A stretch of DNA of 64,000 bases from an uncultured Sphingomonadaceae bacterium (GCA_947493955.1 CANLSQ010000002.1:704568-768567); one strand, 5' to 3'; counted from the first letter of the stretch, positions 44,875 to 53,881 are shown. The notes: a model not told the origin generated them from the sequence alone. Numbers and translations are program-made.

Positions 44875-45353
44875 TGATCGATATTTTCACGACCGGCGGG
44901 ACGATCGACAAGATCTATTTTGATGCCCTGTCGGAATATCATATCGGCCCGACCCCTTTGCCCGATATATTGGCGGAAAATAATGTCTATGTTCCCCACC
45001 GCGTGACACAGTTGATGCGCAAGGACAGCCTCGAACTGACTGACGATGATCGGCAGATGATCCATGACGCCGTGGCGGCTAGCGATGCCGACAAGATACT
45101 CGTGACCCATGGCACCGATACGATGGTGCAAACCGGCAAGATTCTGGCAGACATAACGGACAAAACCATTGTACTAACAGGTGCAATGCAGCCGGCAACT
45201 TTGCGCAATAGCGATGCCGAATTTAATGTCGGCTTTGCTCTAGCCGCGACTCAGACATTGCCGCACGGGGTGTATATCGCGATGAACGGTGAAGTGTTCG
45301 ATCCGGCGACTGCCAGGAAGGATCGTGATGCGCACCGCTTCATTCGTGCGTAG
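44874..45353 (+). CDS. Short asparaginase-domain protein
   Basis: A 159-residue protein matching only the N-terminal half of L-asparaginase type I/II. It keeps TTGGTID at 6-12 with the nucleophile threonine and VTHGTDTMVQTG with the second Thr/Asp group. The C-terminal domain that completes the active site in full-length enzymes (over 300 residues) is absent, a form common in alphaproteobacteria. The start ATG shares one base with the stop of the preceding gene. Activity on asparagine is uncertain. Its end overlaps the converging YeeE gene by 14 bp. Confidence 0.82.
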   Translation: MIDIFTTGGTIDKIYFDALSEYHIGPTPLPDILAENNVYVPHRVTQLMRKDSLELTDDDRQMIHDAVAASDADKILVTHGTDTMVQTGKILADITDKTIVLTGAMQPATLRNSDAEFNVGFALAATQTLPHGVYIAMNGEVFDPATARKDRDAHRFIRA

Positions 45354-46296
45354 GTTTTTTGAACCACTGACTCTGAGTAACAGCTTTTGTGGCATAGGGC
45401 ATAGCTACCAGCATGACCGCAATGGTTGCGATCATCACCAGATAAGCCACGGCGCCATAAAGCGTTAATCCCGGTGCGGTCCACATCAGTAAGACATCAT
45501 TGCCGCCCGGCACGGTCGCAGCGCCAATACCCATTAGGAACCCCCCGGACAGATTGGCGACGGCCAGCTTCCACGTACCGAATTGAGGATGAAATTTGTT
45601 TTTGAGCCAGCTGCTGAAAACCGCACCGGCGAATAAAGCGATGACGGCTATCTCCACGGTCATCCCAACGGAAAGGCCCTGTCCAGCCAGCAAACTGTTG
45701 AGTACTGCAGCATAGGACCATTCCGGACGTGTGCCATAGATCAGAGCCGCGGTGATCCCGATGGTGAGCAAGGCCAGCATCGCCATGTTACGCTTAACGA
45801 TGATCAGCCAGAGACTGAGCAGAGACAGGCCCGCAAAGCCGAGTAGCACGCCCTGTTTAATGATATCATCTTCGATCGCGGTTCGCCCGGTCACCACCAC
45901 TGGACCAAAGGGGTTGAGCGCGTCGACGCGCAGCAGCAGCATCGCGAGGGCCAAGCCGACAAAGGTCAGCAGATAACTGAACTTTCCTGCCCCAATATAA
46001 CCAACTGTACCAACAAAACAGCCGCGATTGATGAGCGCGCCAACCCCCATGATCGCCGCCCCGAAAAACAGCTGCCAACCGATTTCGATATCGACCGGAA
46101 TATGGGCGCGTCCGGAATATTGCAGCAGCAAGAACAGCACCAGTCCGGCCCAGGAAGCAACGATAAGCAAGCCGAATAACCAGTCCATTTTACCCTGATT
46201 CACCCAGCGCATCGTGGCGGCAACTGTACATGTAGCGACGCGAACGAGAGCAAAGCCCAGAATGAAGGCAAGCGGAACGATCAGGAAGGACGTCAT
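45340..46296 (-). CDS. YeeE/YedE-family transporter
   Basis: A 318-residue polytopic membrane protein with the YeeE/YedE repeats: Cys23 in RVATCTVAATM, Cys93 in INRGCFVGTVGYIG and the second-half GIGAATVPGGNDVLL. Members import thiosulfate or related sulfur compounds by passing the ligand between cysteines. Ten or so helices are visible. The gene follows the TetR regulator with no gap on the same strand, so it shares the regulator's promoter and operator at 46864. Confidence 0.86.
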   Translation of the reverse strand: MTSFLIVPLAFILGFALVRVATCTVAATMRWVNQGKMDWLFGLLIVASWAGLVLFLLLQYSGRAHIPVDIEIGWQLFFGAAIMGVGALINRGCFVGTVGYIGAGKFSYLLTFVGLALAMLLLRVDALNPFGPVVVTGRTAIEDDIIKQGVLLGFAGLSLLSLWLIIVKRNMAMLALLTIGITAALIYGTRPEWSYAAVLNSLLAGQGLSVGMTVEIAVIALFAGAVFSSWLKNKFHPQFGTWKLAVANLSGGFLMGIGAATVPGGNDVLLMWTAPGLTLYGAVAYLVMIATIAVMLVAMPYATKAVTQSQWFKKPTHE

Positions 46297-46839
46297 TTAA
46301 ATGCCACTCTTTTCGGCGAGATCCTCTGCAACCTGATCGAGATAGCGCGCATCTCCCATGGCGACAGAAAGGATCATCGCGCCTTGCAACGCGGAAATGA
46401 TGTGAGAGGCGTTGAGATTGGCGGACGGTCCATCTTCCGCCAAAGCTGTTTCTGTCCATGTCATCAGCCGCGTGAAATAGCTGTTCACCGCCTCTTGCAC
46501 AGCGGGAGGTAGTTGCGGACTGACCGACCCCAGGACTGCGCACAGGCAGCTGCTTTCTCCTTCAGCATAGGCCGCACGATAAGCCTCCACCAGCCGAGCG
46601 AGACGAATCTTTACCGAATCATCCGCAGCATCTGGCGCACCCAGATTATCCAGCAGATTGTCCGTATATCGTTCGACCACGGCCTTGCCGAGATCTTCCT
46701 TGTGCGGGAAATGATAGTGCACGGACGCGCTTTTCATATCCAGCGCAGCGGCAATATCGCGAAAGCTAAGTCCCGCAAAACCGCCCTGTCGATAGCCACG
46801 TTCGGCAATATCCAATATCTGATCGCGCTTGCTGATCAT
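46297..46839 (-). CDS. TetR-family regulator of the YeeE/GST locus
   Basis: A 180-residue TetR-type regulator. The helix-turn-helix is at about 26-50 (LSFRDIAAALDMKSASVHYHFPHK) and the C-terminus resembles the AcuR/YjdC-type ligand domain with a CLCAVLGS segment containing two cysteines near 90. GGAG precedes the ATG at 46839. The dyads at 46864-46879 and 46905-46924 lie in the divergent region, so self-regulation and control of the GST gene are likely. Confidence 0.86.
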   Translation of the reverse strand: MISKRDQILDIAERGYRQGGFAGLSFRDIAAALDMKSASVHYHFPHKEDLGKAVVERYTDNLLDNLGAPDAADDSVKIRLARLVEAYRAAYAEGESSCLCAVLGSVSPQLPPAVQEAVNSYFTRLMTWTETALAEDGPSANLNASHIISALQGAMILSVAMGDARYLDQVAEDLAEKSGI

Positions 46840-46863
46840 GTTTGCTCCAACTGAATTTACTTA

Positions 46864-46879
46864 CCTATCACAAGATAGG
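46864..46879. promoter_or_regulatory. TetR operator A (CCTA-N8-TAGG)
   Basis: CCTATCACAAGATAGG is a 16-bp inverted repeat 24 bp upstream of the tetR ATG. It shares CCTA-N8-TAGG spacing with the site at 46905. Confidence 0.6.
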
Positions 46880-46904
46880 GGTTGATCAAGTGAGATTCCA
46901 GTGA

Positions 46905-46924
46905 TACCTACCTATCGATAGGTA
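46905..46924. promoter_or_regulatory. TetR operator B with nested perfect palindrome
   Basis: TACCTA-N8-TAGGTA spans 46905-46924, and the inner 16 bases TACCTATCGATAGGTA (46909-46924) are a perfect palindrome. It ends 22 bp before the glutathione transferase ATG. Site and spacing fit a TetR-family dimer. Confidence 0.65.
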
Positions 46925-46946
46925 ATTAACAAGAAGGACCCCGACT

Positions 46947-47567
46947 ATGAAGATTTATGATTTTGAAGGTTTCCCCAATCCGGCGCGTGTTCGTATTGCG
47001 CTGAAAGAAAAAGGCCTGTTTGATCAGGTCGAGTTTATTTCCATCAACGTGCCCGAAGGCGAGCATCGGAAACCTGAATTTGTTGAAAAGAATCCATCAG
47101 CGGCCGTACCGGTGCTGGAACTGGATGACGGAACCACCATTTCTGAATGTAGCGCGATCACGGAATATATTGATAATTTGACGGGTGAGCAGGAATTGAC
47201 AGGCAAATCGCCGAAGGAGCGCGGTGTGATCGCGATGATGCAGCGCCGCGCAGAAGCGGGACTGCTTGATGCGGTCGGGACTTATTTTCACCATGCCACG
47301 CCGGGACTGGGTAAAGCGATAGAAACCTATCAATGTGCAGAATGGGGCAATCATCAAAAGGAACGGGCCGTGTCTACTATGCGTTATCTTGATACTGTTT
47401 TGGCGCAACAACCCTATCTGGCGGGAGACGGATTCTCTGTCGCCGATATTACTGCCTTTGCCGGACTTGGCTTTGCTGATTTCGCGGGCGTTGAAACTCC
47501 TGCAGATTGTAAAAATCTTGCGCAGTGGCGCGCAAAGGTGGAAGCTCGCCCGAGCATCGCAGGTTGA
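46947..47567 (+). CDS. Glutathione S-transferase
   Basis: A 206-residue GST with the N-terminal thioredoxin-like half (VPVLELDDGTTISECSAITEYID, the conserved Pro and Ser/Glu for glutathione) and an all-helical C-terminal half with the FSVADITAFAGLGFADF motif. It conjugates or reduces electrophiles with glutathione. AAGAAGGA precedes the ATG. The gene is divergent from the TetR regulator and is followed by a cupin protein 14 bp away, so the three-way locus is probably a stress or electrophile response. Confidence 0.9.
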   Translation: MKIYDFEGFPNPARVRIALKEKGLFDQVEFISINVPEGEHRKPEFVEKNPSAAVPVLELDDGTTISECSAITEYIDNLTGEQELTGKSPKERGVIAMMQRRAEAGLLDAVGTYFHHATPGLGKAIETYQCAEWGNHQKERAVSTMRYLDTVLAQQPYLAGDGFSVADITAFAGLGFADFAGVETPADCKNLAQWRAKVEARPSIAG

Positions 47568-47581
47568 ATGGAGACTCGCAA

Positions 47582-48262
47582 ATGAGGATCAATGCCGATT
47601 TTGATAAGCCCGTGGTTCTTCGCCCGGAGGATATGAAATGGGTTCCTTCTCCGCTACCCGGTGTCGAGCGCAAGATGCTCGACCGGGTGGGCGGAGAGGT
47701 TGCGCGTGCAACGTCGCTGGTGCGCTATGCCCCTGGCAGCTATTTCGATCCGCATGTCCATAGCGGCGGTGAAGAGTTTTTGGTTGTCGAAGGCGTGTTC
47801 TCTGACGAGCATGGTGATTTTCCGGCTGGCACCTATGTGCGCAATCCCATCGGGACCAGCCACAAACCGCATAGTCAGGATGGTTGTATCATATTGGTGA
47901 AGCTCCACCAGTTTGACGCGGCCGATACCAGGCAATTCTCACTCGACATCAACGCTCTGGAATTTGAAGATGGTGGTGCGCCTGGCGTGGAATTCGCATG
48001 GCTGCATCACTTTGAAGGCGAGGATGTAAAGATCGTAAGATGGGCACCGGGCAGCAGCTATCCAGAGCATGTCCATGAAGGCGGGAGTGAAACTTTTATA
48101 CTTGAAGGCAGTCTGTCCGACGAACATGGCGACTATCCCACCGGCACTTGGGACCGCACGCCGCCGGGCTGGATGCACACACCCTATAGCAAAGAAGGAT
48201 GCTTGGCCTGGACAAAGACCGGCCATCTGACACCGGGAAAGCTAGGGAAATTTGCCGCTTAG
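47582..48262 (+). CDS. Tandem-cupin protein (ChrR-cupin-like)
   Basis: A 226-residue protein made of two cupin domains. Each has a metal site: HVHSGGEEFLVVEG at about 60-73 and HVHEGGSETFILEG near 165-178, each followed by SDEHGDFPAGT or SDEHGDYPTGT and a P-G-T/S-H turn. This matches the cupin of ChrR-type anti-sigma factors, but without the N-terminal sigma-binding domain. It might be a metalloenzyme or a quencher. The ATG at 47582 follows GGAGA; it lies behind the GST gene. The stop overlaps the converging desaturase gene by four bases. Confidence 0.83.
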   Translation: MRINADFDKPVVLRPEDMKWVPSPLPGVERKMLDRVGGEVARATSLVRYAPGSYFDPHVHSGGEEFLVVEGVFSDEHGDFPAGTYVRNPIGTSHKPHSQDGCIILVKLHQFDAADTRQFSLDINALEFEDGGAPGVEFAWLHHFEGEDVKIVRWAPGSSYPEHVHEGGSETFILEGSLSDEHGDYPTGTWDRTPPGWMHTPYSKEGCLAWTKTGHLTPGKLGKFAA

Positions 48263-49320
48263 GCTGCGGCGGGCCGGGTGACCTGCTTCAATACGTCCCG
48301 GTAACTGTCCGCAATGGTCATCCGTTTGTCCATACCTTCCGACAATAGCAATGCGTGCGCCTTTGGCAGATTATAGCATGGTACGCCCATGAAAAGGTGA
48401 TGCTCGCTATGATAGTTCACCCAGTAAGGCGCAACCGTTGTACGTTCCAACAGGTTCGCATAAGTCGTGCGGGCATGGGTGAAAGGATCTCCGCTACCCG
48501 TGGTGGTACAGGCATGTTCGGCAATATTGCGGATGCGCAGGACCAGCTGGAAGGTTGTAGCAAGCGCGATGATCCAGATCAGAAATGGAATGATGCCCAA
48601 TGTGAGCAGGCTGGCGGCCAGCACAATAAGCTGGATCAGCAGAAAGCGCCCGACCGTCTTTGTGGTACGCACTGCTCCGTCCAAATTTGTTACCGGGGCC
48701 GAGACACCGGCGGCACCGCCGCGATTGAACGCCGTGCCTGCTGATGTGTCTCGCTTGCCATTACCGTCGGTTAAAGGCGAGCCTTGCAGCATTGCCTTCA
48801 AGCCCAGCCATGCCGCGACCATCTGACCGCTGCGCTGTTTCAAAAAAGTTTGCCCGGTCAAATCGCGGAAGGCTTTACGCCTCATGCTCGCGAGCGTTGT
48901 CGGAAACGGTTTTGACAGAGCAAGATCGGGGTCTTCCGGTTGCTGTGTGTATTTGTGATGGGTCAGGTGATAGGCTCTGTAACTGTGCAGATCGCTTCCT
49001 GTCGCCGCACCGGTTAGCCATTGACCGGCGAAATTATTGACCTTGCGATTGGGATGAAGCAGGCCATGCGCGCCTTCGTGCATCAAAATGGAAAGGCCCA
49101 ATTGCCGCCCGCCGACGATGGCGATAGCAAAGGGAAAGGCGATGAGGCCCGCTAGCCAGTGCCAATCCCACAACAATGCAGTACCCGCCAAAACTGCCGC
49201 CGTTGTTAACCAGCCATGCAGGATCAACCAAAGGCCCCGGGATGGTGATATGCGTGTCAAACGTGCCCAATCATCGCGGGTAAAAACATCTGTAGGTCGG
49301 GCGGCTTTAACAGCTGGCAT
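48259..49320 (-). CDS. Fatty acid desaturase family protein
   Basis: A 353-residue membrane protein with three histidine boxes: HEGAH at 81-85, HLTHH at 118-122 and HSEHH near 305. Four membrane helices are visible between about 30 and 230. The diiron centre would insert a double bond or hydroxylate a chain. The exact substrate is not clear; both lipid desaturases and carotenoid hydroxylase-like members share the boxes. It converges with the cupin gene and shares no operon. Confidence 0.87.
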   Translation of the reverse strand: MPAVKAARPTDVFTRDDWARLTRISPSRGLWLILHGWLTTAAVLAGTALLWDWHWLAGLIAFPFAIAIVGGRQLGLSILMHEGAHGLLHPNRKVNNFAGQWLTGAATGSDLHSYRAYHLTHHKYTQQPEDPDLALSKPFPTTLASMRRKAFRDLTGQTFLKQRSGQMVAAWLGLKAMLQGSPLTDGNGKRDTSAGTAFNRGGAAGVSAPVTNLDGAVRTTKTVGRFLLIQLIVLAASLLTLGIIPFLIWIIALATTFQLVLRIRNIAEHACTTTGSGDPFTHARTTYANLLERTTVAPYWVNYHSEHHLFMGVPCYNLPKAHALLLSEGMDKRMTIADSYRDVLKQVTRPAAA

Positions 49321-49413
49321 GACCGCTATAATAGGCTAATTTCTGCCAAAAATCCAGTTTTTCCGGGAAAAGCGACAAGCCTTGCATTCCGTAACGGAAA
49401 ATGAGCCCGCACG

Positions 49414-50220
49414 CTAAATTTCGATCAGTCCGTTCTCGATAGCGTCTATACGCTGCCGCATCGCAACGCGGGTCTCGCCAGCATCTGTTGGACAGACCAA
49501 TATGCCGCCGCCTGCTGCCATAACGCGTTCTATGTCCGGCCACATCGCATCAGGGGTTTTGGCCTCTCGCCACATGCCGGCAATTTTGGGATCCATATGA
49601 CGTTCACCGCCGAAGCGTTCGGGGCGGGCTTTGGCGCCATCCCAGATTTCGGTATTGAGCAGGCCGGGGCACAATATAGTGGTCTCAATATCCTTAACCG
49701 CCAGCTCGCCCCGTAGCGCCTCGGCAACCGCCATCGTACCATGCTTTGTTGCGGCATAGAGCGGAAAGTCGCCTTCAGGCGCGCGCAGCGCAGCGGTCGA
49801 GGCGGTAATTCCGACGTGACGGGGGTCGCCTTTGAGCAGGGGGGCAAAGCATTGCGCCGTCCAGATAGCGCCCAGCACATTTACATCATAGGCCCAGCGC
49901 ACCTGATCTGGCTTGCCCTCCAGCAAGGTCGCGCCGACGCCCACGCCAGCGTTGATCCATAGCATGGCGAGATCGCCATGATCGGCGGCAAAACGCTCGG
50001 CCGCCAAAGCAACAGCATTGCGGTCGCTAATATCGAAAGCCATAGAAAACGCACCACTGCCGATTTCCAGGGCCACTGTTGCGGCCGCTTCTTCGCGGAT
50101 ATCTTGAACGCAGACAGTCATCCCGGCTTCTGCGAGTTTGACGGCCAGCATCTTGCCAATGCCATCGCCCGCGCCGGTCACCATGGCGGTGCGTCCAGCG
50201 TAGCTGCCGAGTTTTGTCAT
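49414..50220 (-). CDS. SDR oxidoreductase
   Basis: A 268-residue classical SDR with TGAGDGIG near residues 16-23, a serine in GITASTAALRAP and YAATKHGTMA. It has a long C-terminal stretch (about 200-268) with the FGGERHMDPKIAGMWREAKTPD segment. It starts four bases after the stop of the argE gene, so it shares its transcript, though a link to arginine metabolism is not clear. Substrate unknown. Confidence 0.86.
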   Translation of the reverse strand: MTKLGSYAGRTAMVTGAGDGIGKMLAVKLAEAGMTVCVQDIREEAAATVALEIGSGAFSMAFDISDRNAVALAAERFAADHGDLAMLWINAGVGVGATLLEGKPDQVRWAYDVNVLGAIWTAQCFAPLLKGDPRHVGITASTAALRAPEGDFPLYAATKHGTMAVAEALRGELAVKDIETTILCPGLLNTEIWDGAKARPERFGGERHMDPKIAGMWREAKTPDAMWPDIERVMAAGGGILVCPTDAGETRVAMRQRIDAIENGLIEI

Positions 50221-50224
50221 GCGT

Positions 50225-51388
50225 TTACTCCTGCCGCAATTCTTCCGACAGTCTTAGCATAAAATCTGCGCCGCGACTGAACTGATCGAGGCTGATATAT
50301 TCATTGGGTTGATGGGCCTGCTCAATCGACCCCGGCCCGCAAACCACGGTGGGAAAACCGGCCTGCTGGAACTGCCCGGCCTCCGCGGCATAAGAGACAA
50401 CACCAGCCGGTGTATTATCCCCGGTCAATTTTCGCACAAAGGCTTCCGCTTTCTCTGAACCGGATTGCCCAAGCGGTGGTGCATTGGACAGCTGTTCAAC
50501 GCGTACCCCTGTTTCAGGGAAGGCTTCTTTCAATTGTGTGTCGAGAGCGGCGGCTTTTTCCTTGAACGGTGCCAGAACTGCTTCGGGGTCGACGGAAGGC
50601 GGGCATCGCAGATCAAATATGAAATGCGCCCGCCGGGCCAATATGTTGGCCGCAGTGCCTCCATCCATCTTGCCAATGGTAAGCGTTGCGTGCGGCGGCG
50701 TGAACGGCGAATTCGGGTCGGCCGTCTCCCAAAGCCCTCGTGCCAGTTCGGCCAGGTCATGCATTAGCTCGATAGCCACCATATTGGCGGAGATTCCAAG
50801 ATGAGTGAGGCTGCTATGAGCCTCATGGCCAAGTATCTCGACTTCATGGACACAAATGCCTTTATGCCCGGTGATCGTCTTCATCATTGTCGGTTCGCCG
50901 ATGATCGCCAGGGCTGGGGCGGGAAGGGTTGCGGCCATCTCTTCAATCATGGCCGGCGCGCCAAGACAGCCAACCTCCTCATCATAGCTGATCGCGAGAT
51001 GGACCGGACGCTTGCCGTCTTTCAGCATCGGAGCGGCGGCCAAGGCCAGCGCGATGAAGCCTTTCATGTCGCAGGTTCCGCGTCCATGCAACAGGCCATC
51101 ACGCTCTGTCACCACAAACGGATCGCTCGACCAGTCTTGTCCATCTACCGGTACGACATCGCTGTGGCCTGACAGGATGACCCCGCCTGCGACATCCGGA
51201 CCAATGGTGGCATAGAGATTGGCCTTGGACCCATCAGCACTAATCAGCCGCGTGGTGCCGATGTCATATTGCGCGAGATATTCCTCAACCCAGCTGATCA
51301 GTTGCAGGTTGCTATTTCGCGACGTCGTATCGAAAGAAATCAGCGAATCGAGGATAGATAATGCCGGTTTAATTAACAGATTTGTCAT
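50225..51388 (-). CDS. argE: Acetylornithine deacetylase (M20 family)
   Basis: A 387-residue M20 peptidase-family protein. Metal-site motifs are LSGHSDVVPVDGQ with the first His/Asp, HGRGTCDMKGF with the bridging Asp, and YDEEVGCLGA with the catalytic Glu. Length and the TGHKGICVHEVEILGHEAHSS region fit ArgE, which removes the acetyl group from N-acetylornithine in arginine synthesis. The SDR follows four bases later. The 196 bp upstream are AT-rich and separate it from the divergent GAF gene. Confidence 0.86.
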   Translation of the reverse strand: MTNLLIKPALSILDSLISFDTTSRNSNLQLISWVEEYLAQYDIGTTRLISADGSKANLYATIGPDVAGGVILSGHSDVVPVDGQDWSSDPFVVTERDGLLHGRGTCDMKGFIALALAAAPMLKDGKRPVHLAISYDEEVGCLGAPAMIEEMAATLPAPALAIIGEPTMMKTITGHKGICVHEVEILGHEAHSSLTHLGISANMVAIELMHDLAELARGLWETADPNSPFTPPHATLTIGKMDGGTAANILARRAHFIFDLRCPPSVDPEAVLAPFKEKAAALDTQLKEAFPETGVRVEQLSNAPPLGQSGSEKAEAFVRKLTGDNTPAGVVSYAAEAGQFQQAGFPTVVCGPGSIEQAHQPNEYISLDQFSRGADFMLRLSEELRQE

Positions 51389-51584
51389 GAAGCCAACATA
51401 AACGTAGCATTAACAAAAAGGAATCAGTTTAAAAAAGTCTTTATTATTCAATTGCTTTACGGTATGTTACAAATAGACATTTGGAGGCTGAGGAGATTCC
51501 CGTTAGGGCGTGTTCATCTATGGTTAATAAAGTTTTTAAGTTTTTACCGTAAATCGATCTGAGATCGGGGGCTCCAAATCGAAT

Positions 51585-51977
51585 ATGAGTATGAATAATT
51601 CAGTTGAACAGGATCTGGACCTGCTTGCCAATCTGACAGCAAGACTGCTTGGTACACCCGTTGCCTCTATCACTTTATACGAAGCTGATCATGACGAAGG
51701 AGGGTGTGCGGTACAGTCCGTCGCCCATGCTGCTATTTCCTGTGATGAAAGCTGGGCAGCCAGCAATCCTGCCGTCGATGTAAAGCAACTGGGCAGTCCC
51801 CGCAGCGCGATGACCCAGCATCTTGGACTTTATGCGTCTGTGCCGATGCGTAACGGTGATGGTTCAACCATTGGTATGGTCGCCTGCGCCGGTGATGAAG
51901 CCAGAGAGTTAAGCGACCAGGAACTGGACGTGCTGAAAAATATTACAGCCATAGCCTCTGCGGTCATCCACGCCTGA
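51585..51977 (+). CDS. Small GAF-domain protein
   Basis: A 130-residue protein consisting of one GAF domain, with the family-like strands LGTPVASITLYEADHDEGG and YASVPMRNGDGSTIGMVACAGDEAREL and a C-terminal helix. It has no output domain, so it may be a sensor or methionine sulfoxide reductase-like GAF protein. Two cysteines (VACAG and SCDES) could make a redox pair, as in fRMsr-type proteins, but the full fRMsr pattern is not clear. ATG codons at 51585 and 51591 are both possible. Confidence 0.72.
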   Translation: MSMNNSVEQDLDLLANLTARLLGTPVASITLYEADHDEGGCAVQSVAHAAISCDESWAASNPAVDVKQLGSPRSAMTQHLGLYASVPMRNGDGSTIGMVACAGDEARELSDQELDVLKNITAIASAVIHA

Positions 51978-52032
51978 TTTGTTAACTTTTTTGTTTAATT
52001 TTGCACGCCGCCAAATTAACGGTTCAGTGGCC

Positions 52033-52326
52033 TCACGCGTCGATATCGGTGGATTGCAGGGCGGCCTTGCCGCGTGCCGTGATCATTGTATCTAGAAAGC
52101 GCGGCCCGGAAGCATGGCCCGTCAGAAATGCCTCATATAAAATCATACCATTGTCGCTTAATGTTTGAACCGCATCGACGAACATCGCAGGATTGCTGCT
52201 AGCTTCCTGTGACTCAATCACATCCGGAGTCATGGTAGCAGCCGATGGCCAAGCTTGATTGAGCGATCCAAGAACATAGCGTTCCGTCTCGGACAAATGT
52301 GCTTCGGGGGAGTAAGCAGGTGTCAT
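52033..52326 (-). CDS. Small hypothetical protein
   Basis: A 97-residue protein with a winged-helix-like pattern (ETERYVLGSLNQAWP, then DAVQTLSDNGMILYEAF) but no family that I can name. It converges on the GAF gene. It could be a small regulator; the reading is supported only by length and amino-acid pattern. Confidence 0.5.
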   Translation of the reverse strand: MTPAYSPEAHLSETERYVLGSLNQAWPSAATMTPDVIESQEASSNPAMFVDAVQTLSDNGMILYEAFLTGHASGPRFLDTMITARGKAALQSTDIDA

Positions 52327-52648
52327 TTTCTATCGCAGACCAGATCAAATTAAGTATGCCCCACTCGCTTTGATTGCGTTAACCTTTATTAAACTAAAAA
52401 GTTAAAAAAGTGTTAACAGCCGGTCACCACTCGTTCCACTTTTCGACCCTTTTCAGGCCATTTGAATATAGCCTAAAGCCAGGTTTAAGCTGGCCTTGAG
52501 GGGTGCTTATGCCTTAAAGATTTTCGGTGCCCCGATGATACCAAAGACAGTTGTTCTGCCCTTAACACCAGACGAGTTGAATCACGCGATCTGCCCTATG
52601 GGTAATTTGCCCAGAGAAATATAACCATGGTTTTCCGTTGCGTTGGCG
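52327..52648. other. AT-rich intergenic region without recognised gene
   Basis: Between the small hypothetical gene and the promoter of the nitroreductase operon I see no open frame with a ribosome binding site. A weak hairpin GCCAG-N7-CTGGC lies around 52478-52495, and the start of the region is rich in A/T. It may hold the leftward promoter of the small gene; nothing more can be supported. Confidence 0.5.
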
Positions 52649-52691
52649 TTGACATTTACACTGTATAAACATAGATATCTATATATTAGAT
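52649..52691 (+). promoter_or_regulatory. Promoter with overlapping palindromic operators (MarR-type)
   Basis: A perfect TTGACA box at 52649-52654 is followed after 17 bp by TAGATA (52672-52677) as a weaker -10. ATAGATATCTAT at 52671-52682 is a perfect 12-bp palindrome over the -10, and ATCTA-TATAT-TAGAT at 52677-52691 is a perfect inverted repeat of the MarR-site type. It lies 19 bp upstream of the nitroreductase ATG, whose operon ends in a marR gene. Autoregulation is the likely meaning. Confidence 0.65.
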
Positions 52692-52709
52692 GAATATGGA
52701 GATTCGGAT

Positions 52710-53873
52710 ATGGTTTCGCGCAGACAGGTTCTGGTAACCGGTGGTGCATCGCTTGTGCTGCTCGGTGGCGGTTTTGGTGCTTATGTCGGCACACGCTCAA
52801 TTGCCAAGGCGCAGAAGCCCTGGACACAGGCAACAACGGGTTTTGGAGATCCGCGGCTTGATGCACTGGCTTATGCTATTCTGGCACCCAATCCCCACAA
52901 TCGTCAGCCCTGGCAGGTAAGGCTGGTGGGCGATGACAGTTTCACGCTCTACTGCGATCTCGACAAACGTCTGCCCCATACCGACCCACCCAATCGTCAG
53001 ATCACCATCGGCTTCGGTACATTTCTGGAATTGTTTCGGCAGGCGGCGACCGAAAAAGGCTATCGAGCAGAAATCATGTCTTTCCCTGAAGGCGAACCTG
53101 AGCCGGTTCTCGACGGCCGTCCCATAGCATCGGTAAAAATAATCAAGGATCCATCGGTTCCGCGCGATCCGCTATTCGGCACAATACTGAACCGCCGTAG
53201 CACCAAGGAAGCTTTTTCGCCGCGCAGTGTTGACGACGCGACATTCGCCAAGTTGCAGGATATGGCCTTTGCGGGGCAATCGGAACCGCTGATATCCCTC
53301 GAAGCAACCAGCGATGCGGAGCGGGTCGCCAGATTGCGGGAGCTTAACTGGCAGGCCTGGTCGGTGGAATATGATGTGGCACGCACCCAAAAAGAGAGCG
53401 TTGATCTGATGCGGATTGGCGCGGCCGAAGTAAATGCCAACCCGGACGGAATCGATATGAGTGGACCGATGATGGAGGCGTTGCGGCTGGGCGGCGTTGT
53501 CTCACGTGAAGAGCTCGCGACAAAAGGGTCGACCGCTTATGAATCCGGGATTTCCATGTACAAGGGGATACTGGACAATACGAGCAGCTTCGGCTGGTTG
53601 ATCTCGCCAGACAACAGTCGGAGGGCACAATTGCAGTCCGGTGCGGCCTGGGTACGGATCAATCAGGCTGCGACTGCCCTGGGTCTGGCGATGCATCCGG
53701 TCAGCCAGATATTACAGGAGTTTCCGGAAATGGCTGATCTGTATGATCAATATCATGACTATCTTGAGGTAGCGGTGCCCGCGAGGGTTCAGGGCTTTTT
53801 CCGTTTCGGTTATGCGTCTTCGCCTGCACCGTCACCCAGATGGCCGGTAGAATCGTTCATCCTGAACGTCTAA
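52710..53873 (+). CDS. Tat-exported nitroreductase family protein (Acg-like)
   Basis: A 387-residue protein with a Tat signal (SRRQVL at 3-8, hydrophobic stretch to about 27), then a nitroreductase-like FMN fold. PNPHNRQPWQV near 62-72 is the flavin-binding N-terminal segment; NRRSTKEAFS (around 155-164) and ISPDNSRRAQLQSGAAW near the C-terminus are further family points. It fits the Acg-type subfamily with an extra domain rather than the short classical enzymes. It is exported folded, probably with flavin. A marR gene starts nine bases after its stop. Confidence 0.82.
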   Translation: MVSRRQVLVTGGASLVLLGGGFGAYVGTRSIAKAQKPWTQATTGFGDPRLDALAYAILAPNPHNRQPWQVRLVGDDSFTLYCDLDKRLPHTDPPNRQITIGFGTFLELFRQAATEKGYRAEIMSFPEGEPEPVLDGRPIASVKIIKDPSVPRDPLFGTILNRRSTKEAFSPRSVDDATFAKLQDMAFAGQSEPLISLEATSDAERVARLRELNWQAWSVEYDVARTQKESVDLMRIGAAEVNANPDGIDMSGPMMEALRLGGVVSREELATKGSTAYESGISMYKGILDNTSSFGWLISPDNSRRAQLQSGAAWVRINQAATALGLAMHPVSQILQEFPEMADLYDQYHDYLEVAVPARVQGFFRFGYASSPAPSPRWPVESFILNV

Positions 53874-53881
53874 AGGGAATT

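Noticed and set aside
51995-52019. TTAATTT/AAATTAA inverted repeat between the GAF gene and the small hypothetical gene as terminator
   Set aside because: The T-run lies on the wrong side of the stem for the GAF transcript and the stem is all A/T.
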